Assembly (NCBI GenBank): GCA_963702995.1
Contig: OY969783.1
Location: 6,572,001-6,636,000, forward strand
Direction: 5' to 3'
Source: MFD04580-c1 sp963702995
GTDB lineage: Bacteria; Planctomycetota; Phycisphaerae; Tepidisphaerales; Tepidisphaeraceae
Length of the DNA: 64,000 nt
Shown here: piece by piece, positions 55,541 through 64,000 of the stretch
Layout of the letters: each line of letters opens with the position of its first letter
Numbering within the stretch: the first letter of the stretch is position 1
Position numbers and translations under genes: made by a program
The notes under the pieces: generated by a model
Databases searched by the model: none
What the model was told of the DNA's origin: nothing
Seen by the model: only the letters and a program-made list of their open reading frames with translations

Positions 55541-55620
55541 GAGACTGAACGGGCGTCGGGCGGCGCGAAGCGCGCGCGGAATCGAGCGATTCAGCGGCCG
55601 CAGTCGCTTAATTGACAACA

Positions 55621-55662
55621 GAAGGGCCGGCCGGTTTTTTTACCGGCCGGCCCTTTCTATCG
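55621..55662 (+). terminator. Intrinsic terminator after the export gene
   Basis: 'agggccggccggt' and 'accggccggccct' form a perfect 13-bp stem around a run of Ts, followed by 'ttct'. It lies 80 bp after the stop. Confidence 0.85.
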
Positions 55663-55721
55663 AACCGTCGCCTCTGCTGCGTTCCGGTTTTCTTGTGCTG
55701 GCGCGATGCTTCAGCGTTAGA

Positions 55722-55842
55722 CTAATAAGCCGTTCCTGGCAAGATTCCGGGGGCGAGGCGCTGTCATCCGACGTGCCGCCGGTGCCTCCCCGGTGGGGCT
55801 TCGTGCGGTCGGCGATACTGCCGGTGAGGGCACCGGCGGCAC
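55722..55842 (-). repeat. Interspersed palindromic repeat, copy 3
   Basis: The core is 55773-55842 ('gtgccgccggtgcctccccg' to 'gcaccggcggcac'). The flank 55722-55772 is the reverse complement of the flank of copy 1 ('gtcatccgac', 'ccgttcctgg'), so this copy is inverted relative to 14340-14464. Confidence 0.75.
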
Positions 55843-56230
55843 TGATTCGCTGGCCGCACCCGATATCTTGCCCGGAACGAGACACAAGTCCCGCTGGCGT
55901 GGTGGCAACGCCCCCGAAGGATGCTCGCGGGAACGATCGCCTGAACAGCGGGTCGCGGTTCCGCGTAAGTCTCGGGCGGAGCCGCATTGGAAGCTCAGGC
56001 GGCGTCCCTGGGCGCTTGGCCGACTTTCCGAGTCTGGACGACGGTCACAAAGTGGAGCGTCGGGGCAGGAGATCGGTTCACGGATTCGTTGCGGCGATGA
56101 GGATGGAGCAGGCAAGGCGTTCCGTGTCGTTTCGGCTGATCAAGAGAGGCATGTGAACCCGGCCGCCCGCATCAGTGATGCTGATCGGGCGGACGGGCCG
56201 CGGATCGGGGGATGCGGAGTGGACGAGACG

Positions 56231-58063
56231 GTGAGCACACTGACTTCAAACCCAACTTCGGACGTGGCTGACGCTTCCGCGAACCCGGCGCACCCCCGTG
56301 CAACGGCGCGGCTATCGACGACAGAGAGGGCGTTGGCGCCCGCGCCGGGCGATGGGTTGGCGGCCGCAACGCCTCAAATGGAGCCGACCTATCGCGGCCT
56401 GCCCCTATCGGCATGGGTGAAGGTGGGGACCGTATCGGTGCTGATGGCGGCGATGTTCCGCTTCAATCTGGCTCGTCTCTGGAACAAGACCAACCCGTTC
56501 TATGGCCAGCCCAACTGGGGCCACGCGGTGATTGTCCCGATCGTCGGGCTTTACTACCTGTACGTCAATCGCCGCGACTTGCTCTCCGCGCTCTCGGGGC
56601 AGCCAGGGCGCTGGTCCTTGCCGCGATCCATCCTCGTGCTGTGGGCCTGCACGATCGGCCTTCTCTGGGCAACGTGCGCGTTTATCTGGGTGCTGTTCCC
56701 AACGGTGGGGCTGTTGGCCCTGCTTCCGCCAATCCTCGCCACGGTGTTGCCGATCGTCGCATACGTTTCGGCGGCCGCCTACAGCTACTCGCGCCCCAAG
56801 ACGGTGACGTTCTCGCTGCGACTGAATGATGCCCTAACGCGGCCGCTTCTTGGCTCATTCGAGCGGCGGCTCACCTCATCGGATCCCGCCGCCACGCCGC
56901 AGTCGGTGTTAAGAGTTGCCCCGGCGTCAGGTGTGGCGACTTTGCCGCTCGATTACAGCAAGGCCCAGACGCGGCTCGAGCGTCTGGCGACGCGTTTGCC
57001 TTCGCTCGCGTGGCGAACGTCCGACTGGTTCGGCGGCTTTGTCATGCTCTGGGGCATCCTCTTTTCGGTCTACGGCATCTGGCCGGGCCAGAATGACTTC
57101 TTCAAAGACGTCGGGATGGTGATCACGCTCTTCGGCGTCGTCCTGATGATGGGCGGCTGGCGTGTGATGCGGGTCGCGTGGTTCCCGATCCTCTTCCTGT
57201 TCTGCGCGCTTCCGTGGCCTGACTTGATCTACAGCCGGATGGCGATGCCCTTGCAGTTGCTGGCGGCCAAGGTGGCGGTGCATCTGCTCAACCCGCTCGG
57301 TGTCGAGTCGATGCAGTTCGGAACGAAGATCAGCATGCGGGGGAGCGGCGGGGCGCTTCGGATCCTGAACGTCGCCGAAGCGTGCGCGGGGTTGCGGTCA
57401 CTGATGACGTTCGTCGCGCTCGGCGGCGCCTGGGCATTCCTGTCATCGCGGCCGCTCTGGCAGAAGTTCCTGATTACGGCGTCCGCGGTCCCGATCGCCG
57501 TCTTCTGCAACACCATGCGGGTCACCGGCCAAGGGCTGCTCGACCATTACTGGAGCCAGCAGTGGTCGGAGAGCTTTGCCCATCAGTTCGTCGGGCTCGT
57601 GATGATGATCCCGGCGTTCCTGCTGATCCTGCTCGTCTGCTCATTCCTGGACAACCTCTTCGTTGATGTGGATGAGGCGACCGAGCCGAAACGCCCCGAC
57701 AAGATCGTCCGCGGCGGCCAGGCAAAGCCGGCGGCTGTCGGGACGGCGGTCGCCGATTCAGCTTTAACGGTGATGGCTTCTCCAGCGCGGCTGGTCGCAC
57801 AAGGCGCTTCAAGTCGATCGGTTGCCGCCGCTCAGGTTCCGACAGCGGGTGCCGTCGCGCCGGCGGCCGCGACAGGCGAAAAGCGGGCGCCGAAGTCGGC
57901 GGCAACGGCTCGGGCCGCATCCACGTCAACCCTGGCCGCACCGTCGGCCGCACCGACAACCCGAGCCGCCGCTTCCCGCCCAGCCGGGGCTCCGACGCCG
58001 ACGTCTGAACCACGAGCGAGTGGCGCAGGCGCCCGCCTCCGCCGCGCGGGCGCGGCCAGTTGA
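56231..58063 (+). CDS. Exosortase with an extra loop and Pro/Ala-rich tail
   Basis: This transpeptidase-like multi-pass membrane enzyme sorts C-terminally tagged proteins (PEP-CTERM type) to the cell surface. I place the start at a GTG at 56231; an ATG at 56378 ('MEPTYRGLPLSAWV') is an alternative. The catalytic Cys is in 'NVAEACAGLRSLMTFVALGG' (about residue 385), with the Arg in 'FCNTMRVTGQGLLDHYW' and the His in 'SFAHQFVGLVMMIP'. Between early helices is an unusual soluble loop of about 90 residues ('RPKTVTFSLRLNDALTRPLL' onward). After 'LLVCSFLDNLFVDVDEATEP' comes a ~125-residue Ala/Pro/Thr tail. Near 58010 the frame may shift: the other frame runs cleanly to 58322 and overlaps the next gene by ATGA. 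No PEP-CTERM substrate is seen in this window. Confidence 0.88.
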   Translation: MSTLTSNPTSDVADASANPAHPRATARLSTTERALAPAPGDGLAAATPQMEPTYRGLPLSAWVKVGTVSVLMAAMFRFNLARLWNKTNPFYGQPNWGHAVIVPIVGLYYLYVNRRDLLSALSGQPGRWSLPRSILVLWACTIGLLWATCAFIWVLFPTVGLLALLPPILATVLPIVAYVSAAAYSYSRPKTVTFSLRLNDALTRPLLGSFERRLTSSDPAATPQSVLRVAPASGVATLPLDYSKAQTRLERLATRLPSLAWRTSDWFGGFVMLWGILFSVYGIWPGQNDFFKDVGMVITLFGVVLMMGGWRVMRVAWFPILFLFCALPWPDLIYSRMAMPLQLLAAKVAVHLLNPLGVESMQFGTKISMRGSGGALRILNVAEACAGLRSLMTFVALGGAWAFLSSRPLWQKFLITASAVPIAVFCNTMRVTGQGLLDHYWSQQWSESFAHQFVGLVMMIPAFLLILLVCSFLDNLFVDVDEATEPKRPDKIVRGGQAKPAAVGTAVADSALTVMASPARLVAQGASSRSVAAAQVPTAGAVAPAAATGEKRAPKSAATARAASTSTLAAPSAAPTTRAAASRPAGAPTPTSEPRASGAGARLRRAGAAS

Positions 58064-58318
58064 GTCAGCCCGCCCGGCATCGGCTTCCGCCGAGGCTTCA
58101 GTCCCGGCCACGACCCCTTCAGTGGCAAGAGAGGACGCGGGAACGCCCGCTCGTCCTGCGCGTGTGGCGACGCCGAGGGCGCGTCCGCCGGCGAACGTAG
58201 GCGCTCCGAGCACCGGTGGGGTCGCGGCCGCTCCAGCGTCAGCTCCAGCGCCCAAGCGACCGGCCGCCGCTGCCGCTCCTGTGGCGCCGACCGATCGAAC
58301 GACGAAAGAGGGTGCGCC

Positions 58319-59305
58319 ATGAGCCCAACTGAGCCGAACCCGTCGAACGACGGCGATAACGCCTCCGGGGAAACTGCGTCCGCTACGGGCGGTAGCGCCT
58401 CATCAGCCTCGCACGGCCCCGGCCACTCGCCGCTGTGGCTCGCGGCGCGCCGTGCGCTCCGGCAGCCCCGGTTCGTCGTTGCGAGCCTGGTTCTCGCGGT
58501 GTGTGCCGTCGGACTGAACGGGGCGACGCAGTTCCTCCAGCTTCATTTCCGCAAGCTGGCGGTGCCGCTGCCGTGCAAGAGCCTGACCGACGAGGCCACC
58601 GGCATCCCTTCCGTCCTGGGCGAGGGGCGATGGGCGCAGCTATTCCCCGACGAGCCCATCGATTCCGAGACCGAAGCGATCCTCGGCACCAAGAATTACC
58701 TCTTCCGCGATTACCTCGATACGCGGATCGACCCGCACGTCTCGCGGTTCAAGAATATTTCCGGCAAGCGCGAGCGGATGGCGCTGATGATGGAGACGCA
58801 GGAGCGTTTCCGCGACCGGGTGCCGTTGATCACCATGTCGATGACGTATTTCACCGGGCTCGTGGACACCGTCGCGCACGTGCCGGATCGGTGTTACGTC
58901 GCCGACGGGTACGAGCCGTCGGCGCATACGGTGGTCGCGGTTGAGCCTGACGCGTTCCTCGATCACAAGCCGCGGAAGGTCGATTTTCGCCTCATCACGT
59001 TCGAAGACCAGACCGGCATGGGGCGAGTCACCCGGAATGTCGGTTACTTTTTCCAGGTGAACGGCGTCTATGAGAATGACCCGCTGGAAGTGCGGCGTCA
59101 CCTTCAGGGCCTTCGGGAAAAGTATGGCTATTATGCCAAGATCGAAATGATGGTCAGCTACGCCGCGGCCGACGCGGCGGGGCGGTCCCTGGCGTCCGAC
59201 AGCCAGTCCAAGGCGGCCGACGCGATGAAGGACTTTATCGCCGCTTCACTCCCCGATATCGAGAAGCGCCTGCCCGATTGGGAACGCGTCACCGCCGGGA
59301 ACTGA
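58319..59305 (+). CDS. Exosortase-associated EpsI-like protein (DUF3485 type)
   Basis: The protein has 328 residues. A ~45-residue disordered Ser/Ala-rich N-terminus precedes a single membrane anchor 'FVVASLVLAVCAVGLNGATQ'. The outside domain has 'VAHVPDRCYVADGYEPSAHT' and 'VGYFFQVNGVYENDPLEVRR', the Cys-containing and aromatic blocks that recur in EpsI/DUF3485 proteins encoded beside or fused to exosortases. The start ATG overlaps a TGA that ends the alternative exosortase tail (ATGA), pointing to coupled translation. The role in EPS assembly is not well defined. The family call is by pattern and context. Confidence 0.72.
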   Translation: MSPTEPNPSNDGDNASGETASATGGSASSASHGPGHSPLWLAARRALRQPRFVVASLVLAVCAVGLNGATQFLQLHFRKLAVPLPCKSLTDEATGIPSVLGEGRWAQLFPDEPIDSETEAILGTKNYLFRDYLDTRIDPHVSRFKNISGKRERMALMMETQERFRDRVPLITMSMTYFTGLVDTVAHVPDRCYVADGYEPSAHTVVAVEPDAFLDHKPRKVDFRLITFEDQTGMGRVTRNVGYFFQVNGVYENDPLEVRRHLQGLREKYGYYAKIEMMVSYAAADAAGRSLASDSQSKAADAMKDFIAASLPDIEKRLPDWERVTAGN

Positions 59306-59508
59306 ACGGTCCCGGCCGCCGGCGGACCGCCATGACGGCGGTTCGCGTGTCAGTTCAGGGGCGGCGCCTCGACTTCCATAGGATGGATGGGGCCACGTGT
59401 CGCGTGGTGATCGGCCGCGGGCGGCAGAGCGCCGCCGCGGTCTCCACGGCCGATGGGATAGCAACTTAAGATTTGACATCGAAGCGACCTGAAAGAGGGC
59501 CTCGTTCC

Positions 59509-62500
59509 ATGGCCAAAAAACTGAATACGAAACTGGCGACGCTCCTGGTCGGCGGCGGGCTTGCGGTCGGGGCCGCGGCCCTGGTTGGGCCGCAGGTCGC
59601 CCGCGTGCTGCACCGCTCCGCCGGCGATCCCCAGCGCCTGGTCAGCCAGGGGGATGACGCGATGCAGAAGGGGGATTGGGAGGCGGCCGAAGGGTTCTAC
59701 AAGATCGCCGCCTCGATCGACCCAAACAACACGGACACGCTGGTCAAGTACGGCGACGCGCTGGAGCGCCTGACGCTCAAGGAACCGACCTACCTTCAGC
59801 TCGCGCGCTCCCAATGGGACAAGGCCGTCTCGATCGACCCCCGCTGCACGCCCGCCCTTGAACGCCTCCTGAAATCCTACTGGGACCAGCTCGAGCTCAG
59901 CGCCCGGGCAGACCTTTTCGGGCAGGTTCGCGTCGTCGCGGACAAGCTGCTTGCAGTCCACCCCGGCGACATCAAGGTCCTGGGGAAGAAGTACATCGCC
60001 ACCGTCCGCCAGTGGCGCCAGACATCGACCGTCTCGCGGCCGGAGGCCTCGGCGACGGTTGATGCGATGCAGGAGTTGATCAAGAAAGACCCGGAGAACG
60101 CCGAGCTTCCGCTTCACTACGCCGACGCCCGAGTGGAACAGGGGCGCGAGGCGATCGACGGCGCCAATCGGATCGAAGGGGACCGCCTGTTCCTCGATGC
60201 CAAGAGCACGATGACCGCGGCCTGCGCCGCGCATCCCGATTCCGCGGCGTTCCATTTCTACGCCTACAAGATCTATCGCCAGCTCGCCGACACCGACCCC
60301 AAGGGGAACCCGGAGAAAAAAGAGGCCGTCAAGGAACGCGTCGAAGAATATGCCAAGCTTGCCGATGACGCGCTGAATCGCGCCCAGGCGCTGGCGGCAA
60401 AGCTCGACCCGGCGAAGGACCCGATGGCCGCAGAGATCCAGTTCACGGCCGCCAACTGGGCCAGCGAGCGCGGGAATGACAAGGTCGCCGAGGGGATCGT
60501 CCGCGGATTCTACGACGCCCACCGCGACGACCAGCGCGCCCGCCTCGCCATGGCGCGCCTGCTGGAGAACAAGCGCGAAACCGACCCCGCCAAGCTGCAA
60601 GCCAACCGGGATGACGCCGCCAGGATCCTGAGCCAGGACATGGTCGCGACCGAGAGCCTGAGCGGGTTTAAGGCGCTGGTGCTGCGCGAGCTTCAGGCGC
60701 AGACGGTGGGGGAGCTGATTCGGCTCCGGATGACCGAGTGGATGTCCACCACGGACGCGCCCAAGCGGAAGGCGTTCGAAGACCAGATCGAGGAAGGCTT
60801 CGACAAGCTCCGCCGCCTCTACTCTCCGCGGGCGATCCAGCTCCTGGACCTGGAGGGGCGCGTCCACCTGATGAAAAACGAGTACGTGGAGGCGGTCCGC
60901 GTCCTGGAAGAGGCCGCGCGTCAGATGACGCCGGCGATGACCGACTACGACCTGCTCTTCCAGCTCGCCCGCGCGTACATCGGAACGGGCCAGCCGGGGC
61001 TGGCGCGAGCGCTTGGAGCAGGTGGTTGCCAAACTGGATCGCGCCGCCCCGCCCCGGCTCATGCTCGCGCAGATCCTATTGCAGGCGAACGACCTTCAGG
61101 GCGCTGTCAACCAGCTCAACATCCTGCAGCGCATCGCGCCCAACCTTCCCGAGGTGGCGCGCCTGGCGGACATGGTCTCGCTCGCCACCAGCGGAACCGA
61201 CGACGGCATTGTTCGCCAGCGCGAAGCCGCCTACATGAAGCTCCCGGAAACCGATCGAACCGAGCGGCTGACCAAGGCGAACGTCGCCCACGCGATCGGC
61301 AAGTCCGAAGAGGCGATCCGGCTCTTTAAATTGGTCCTCGCCGAAGACTCCGCCGACGTCAACGCCGTCACGGCGCTGACCAACATCTACCTCTCCCGCG
61401 ACATGAAGGACTCCGCGCGGGCCGTGCTTGCCGACGCGCTGCGGGCCAAGCCGGACGACCCGTCGCTGGCCATCGCCAAGGCGCGGCTTGATGGCGCGCT
61501 CCCGGCCGAGATGTACGACATCCGCAAGCGGCTCGCCGAGAAGATGACCGACCCATTCGCCCGGGAAATGCAGATGGTCGAGCTGGAGAGCGGGCCGGGC
61601 GGCGACGCGGACAGGATCCAGGGGCACCTGCAAGCCGCCCTGCGCATCAAGCCCGACGACCTGAAGGCGCTGGACCTGTACTTCCAGTACCTCGTCGGCC
61701 GCGGGCGATTTGATGCCGCCGGGCCGGTCGTTGAAAGCCTGGCCAAGCTCAACGCCGACCATTGCGACGGCCTGGTCTATCGCGAGCGCCTCGCCGGCGC
61801 CAAGGGCGACCTGGAGGCGGCCGAAGGCTTCGCGCGTCAGCTCACCGAAAGCTACAAGGAGTACTCCTCAAGCTGGTTCACCCTTGCCCAGATCCTTCAG
61901 GCCCGCGGCAAGTTCGACGAGGCCGTACAGGACTACCTCGAGGTGACCAAGCGTCAGCCCGGGCACTACGACGCCATGCGGGCGCTGGTCGAATGTTACT
62001 ACCAGCTGAACCGGCCGGAAGCGGTGAAAGTCAAGCTCGCCGAAGCGCGCAAGTGGTACCCCAACGACCTGAACATCCGCGAGATGTACCTGAACCACCT
62101 CGTCGATTTCGACGACCCGAACCTGGCGATCCCCGATCGCGAGGAGATCCTGAAGAACGCCCTGGACCAGCAGCGCGTGACGGCGGACGACTATCTGTCT
62201 CTCGCCAAGGCATACTTCCACGCCGCCCAGTATGAGGCGATCAGCAAGGTCGCCGAATCCCAGGACCATCTGGCCAAGGCGATTGATACGCTGCAGCAAG
62301 GGCAGGCCAGGTTCCCCGACGATGCCCGGTTTTACAGCCAGATCGCGGAGATGGACCATTACGACCACAAGTTCCCCGAGGGCGAAGCGGTCCTGCTGAA
62401 ACTCTTCGCCCGTGCTGACAAGGCCGAAGACCCGGAGCCCAGCTCCATCCTCGCCGAGTACTACGCCCGCGCGGGAAAGCTCGCCAAGGCTGAGGAATAC

Positions 62501-64000
62501 CTGACCTATGCATGCGTGAAGTCCGACGCCATGCGGCCGCGAACGGACGCGTCGGTGCTGGCGGGCATCGATTTCCGCCTCCGACTCGCGTCCGTCCTGA
62601 CCAACGAGCATAACTTCCAGAAGGCGACCGCGACGCTTGACGGCATCCCGGCGGAAGTCGCGGCCCGCGACCCTCGCGTGCAGCGGCAGCGGCTGGAAAT
62701 CCTCATCGCCCAGGGCAAGTCGGACGAGGCCAAGAAGGGCCTGGAGGCGGCCCTGGCCAAGAGCGATTCGTCAGACCTGCACAATCTGCTGGCTAGCGTT
62801 CTGATCGACGAACGCAAGCCGGAAGAGGCGATGAAGGAGCTCGATCACGTCCTCGCCCGCGACCCCCGGAACGAGGCGGCCGTCTACCTCAAGGCGCTGG
62901 CGATCCCCAAGCTGCACGCCGACAACGCGCAGGGCCGCCAGAACCTCATGCAGCAGTCGATCACGCTGCTTCGCGGCTTGCGCGACAAGTCGCCGCGGAA
63001 CATGCAGGTCCATATTCTCCTCGGCGAGATGTTCGAGAAGACCGGCCGGGCCGACCTTGCGATCGAAGACCTGGTTGACGCGCTGAGCCATTCCCCGGGT
63101 AATCGGGAAGTCCGCCTGGGGCTGATCCGGCTCTATCGCGGGCAGCACCCCCCCAAGTGGGACCTGGTCCTGAAGCTCTGCCTCTCCGCCGAGGCCGACC
63201 CTGTGCTGCGAAGCGACCCCACCTGGGCGCGGGAGCACGCGCTGGCCCTGTCGGGGATGGTCCCGTCGCATAAAGCGACGGCGGCCGACGCGATCCTCAT
63301 GTGGTACCGATTGATGGAGCTCGTCCCTGACAACATGGACTACCGCCGCGAGTTCCACGACATCCTGCTGCAATTCAAGGATTACAACGCGGTGGTTCAA
63401 CAGACCGGGCAGATGCTCGACAACGGGCACAACGAATGGTGGCTCCATCACCAGCGCGCCTGGCGCTCGCGCACGTGGGGACTCGCGATGCCAGCATCGC
63501 CGAGTTCACCAAGGCGCTGGCCGTGACGAGCCCGCGCGACGACGCGACGCAATATGAGTTCATCCTCCGGGCGATTGCGAGCAACGTCGGTGGCGACACC
63601 GCCTTGCAACGGCTCAAACCGCTGCTTGCAAACGACCCTGACAACCGCTGGCGGCTGCTTCAGGCATCGCTGCTGCGGACCAAGGGCGACTTTCCCGCGG
63701 CCCTGGCGGGCGTCGAAACGATGCTGGCCGACCCGGCCAACAAGGTGCCGGATCGCCGTGTCCCGATCCTCCGCGCCAAAGCCGACATCTGCCGCTCGCA
63801 GGCGAAGCCGGACTACCTGAAGGCGCGCGACGCCTACCTTGAGATCCTTTCGTATCAGCCCGAGGACCTGGTGTCGCTCAACAACGTTGCGTTCGACCTG
63901 GCGGAAAACATTCCGGCCGCCGACGGCGGCGGGCCGTTCGAGGCTCGTAAGTACAGCTCGCGGGCGTACGAGCTGGTGCGGTGGGCGGACGACCCGAGCA
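59509..64000 (+). pseudogene. Very large TPR-repeat membrane-anchored protein, two frame breaks, open at the right edge
   Basis: This is a giant tetratricopeptide-repeat protein of the type found beside exosortase/EPS genes (PrsT-like), probably a periplasmic scaffold. The start ATG at 59509 ('MAKKLNTKLATLLVGGGLAV') gives a single N-terminal membrane anchor. TPR helices follow throughout ('GDDAMQKGDWEAAEGFYKIA', 'GKSEEAIRLFKLVLAEDSAD', 'GKFDEAVQDYLEVTKRQPGH'). The frame breaks near 61004 (two bases apparently missing; 'RERLEQVVAKLDRAAPPRLM' resumes) and near 63462 (one base; 'TRDASIAEFTKALAVTSPRD' resumes). The frame is then open to base 64000 (~1500 residues so far). With both breaks corrected the repeats are continuous, so error is likelier than decay. 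Confidence 0.82.

Larger units (their letters stand above)
55541..56230. other. Intergenic region between the export gene and the exosortase gene
   Basis: It holds a terminator (55621-55662) and repeat copy 3 (55722-55842). A long open frame runs through it in phase with the exosortase but has no similarity and is taken as chance. Confidence 0.5.

Noticed and set aside
55793..56230. An N-terminal extension of the exosortase in the same open frame
   Set aside because: It overlaps the palindromic repeat, has no membrane or family features, and lacks a credible ribosome-binding site.
59350..61062. A 570-codon reverse frame opposite the TPR gene
   Set aside because: It is antisense to clear TPR repeats and shows no recognisable family.

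Overview
The window is a 64 kb piece of GC-rich chromosome. It most likely comes from a planctomycete, probably class Phycisphaerae (Tepidisphaera/Humisphaera-like); the species is not proven. The indications are a prepilin of the 'GFTLVELLVVIGIIALLVS' type, a planctomycete-style RHS/HINT protein, LL-diaminopimelate aminotransferase, the hopanoid genes hpnH and hpnG, an exosortase/EPS locus, flagellar genes, and several palindromic intergenic repeat families. I saw no rRNA, tRNA, CRISPR array or intact transposase.

Layout. (1) 1-9265 is a polymorphic-toxin locus. It holds the 3' part of an RHS gene, a tandem-HINT/toxin gene, an interrupted candidate immunity gene, a second 'orphan' RHS-HINT-toxin cassette with a SUKH immunity gene, and a decayed third cassette. 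(2) 9279-18038 holds metabolic genes: a luciferase-like monooxygenase, an FAD/Rieske oxidoreductase, an alanine racemase-like gene divergent from xylA, a prepilin, and hpnH divergent from hpnG. (3) 18077-24774 holds a secreted beta-helix/PKD protein and a flagellar cluster (fliS, an expanded fliD, a small gene). (4) 25324-28912 holds greA, folK, dapL and a LutA-like gene. (5) 28949-33967 holds a BRCT/MerR/TPR fusion and an NHEJ set (ligase, ku, and a divergent LigD PE-POL gene). (6) 34158-42593 holds surface-sugar genes: an epimerase, a NusG-like factor, GT4, a WecA-like transferase, a sialidase-like protein, GT2 and a sulfotransferase. (7) 43261-53375 holds a dienelactone hydrolase, a metallopeptidase, small envelope proteins, a porin/lipoprotein/FecR-domain set, and PilZ. 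(8) 53954-64000 is the exopolysaccharide/exosortase locus: a Wza-like export lipoprotein, an exosortase, an EpsI-like protein, and a very large TPR protein running off the right edge.

An important caveat: about a dozen otherwise conserved genes contain single-base frame breaks (for example greA, fliD, ku, hpnG, an epimerase and the TPR gene). Many of these sit at or beside short homopolymers. This looks more like residual indel errors in the assembly than true gene decay, so 'frameshifted' calls here mean 'as given in this sequence'. The split between the RHS gene and the HINT gene does not fit that explanation, because one indel cannot join them and the second gene has its own strong ribosome-binding site.
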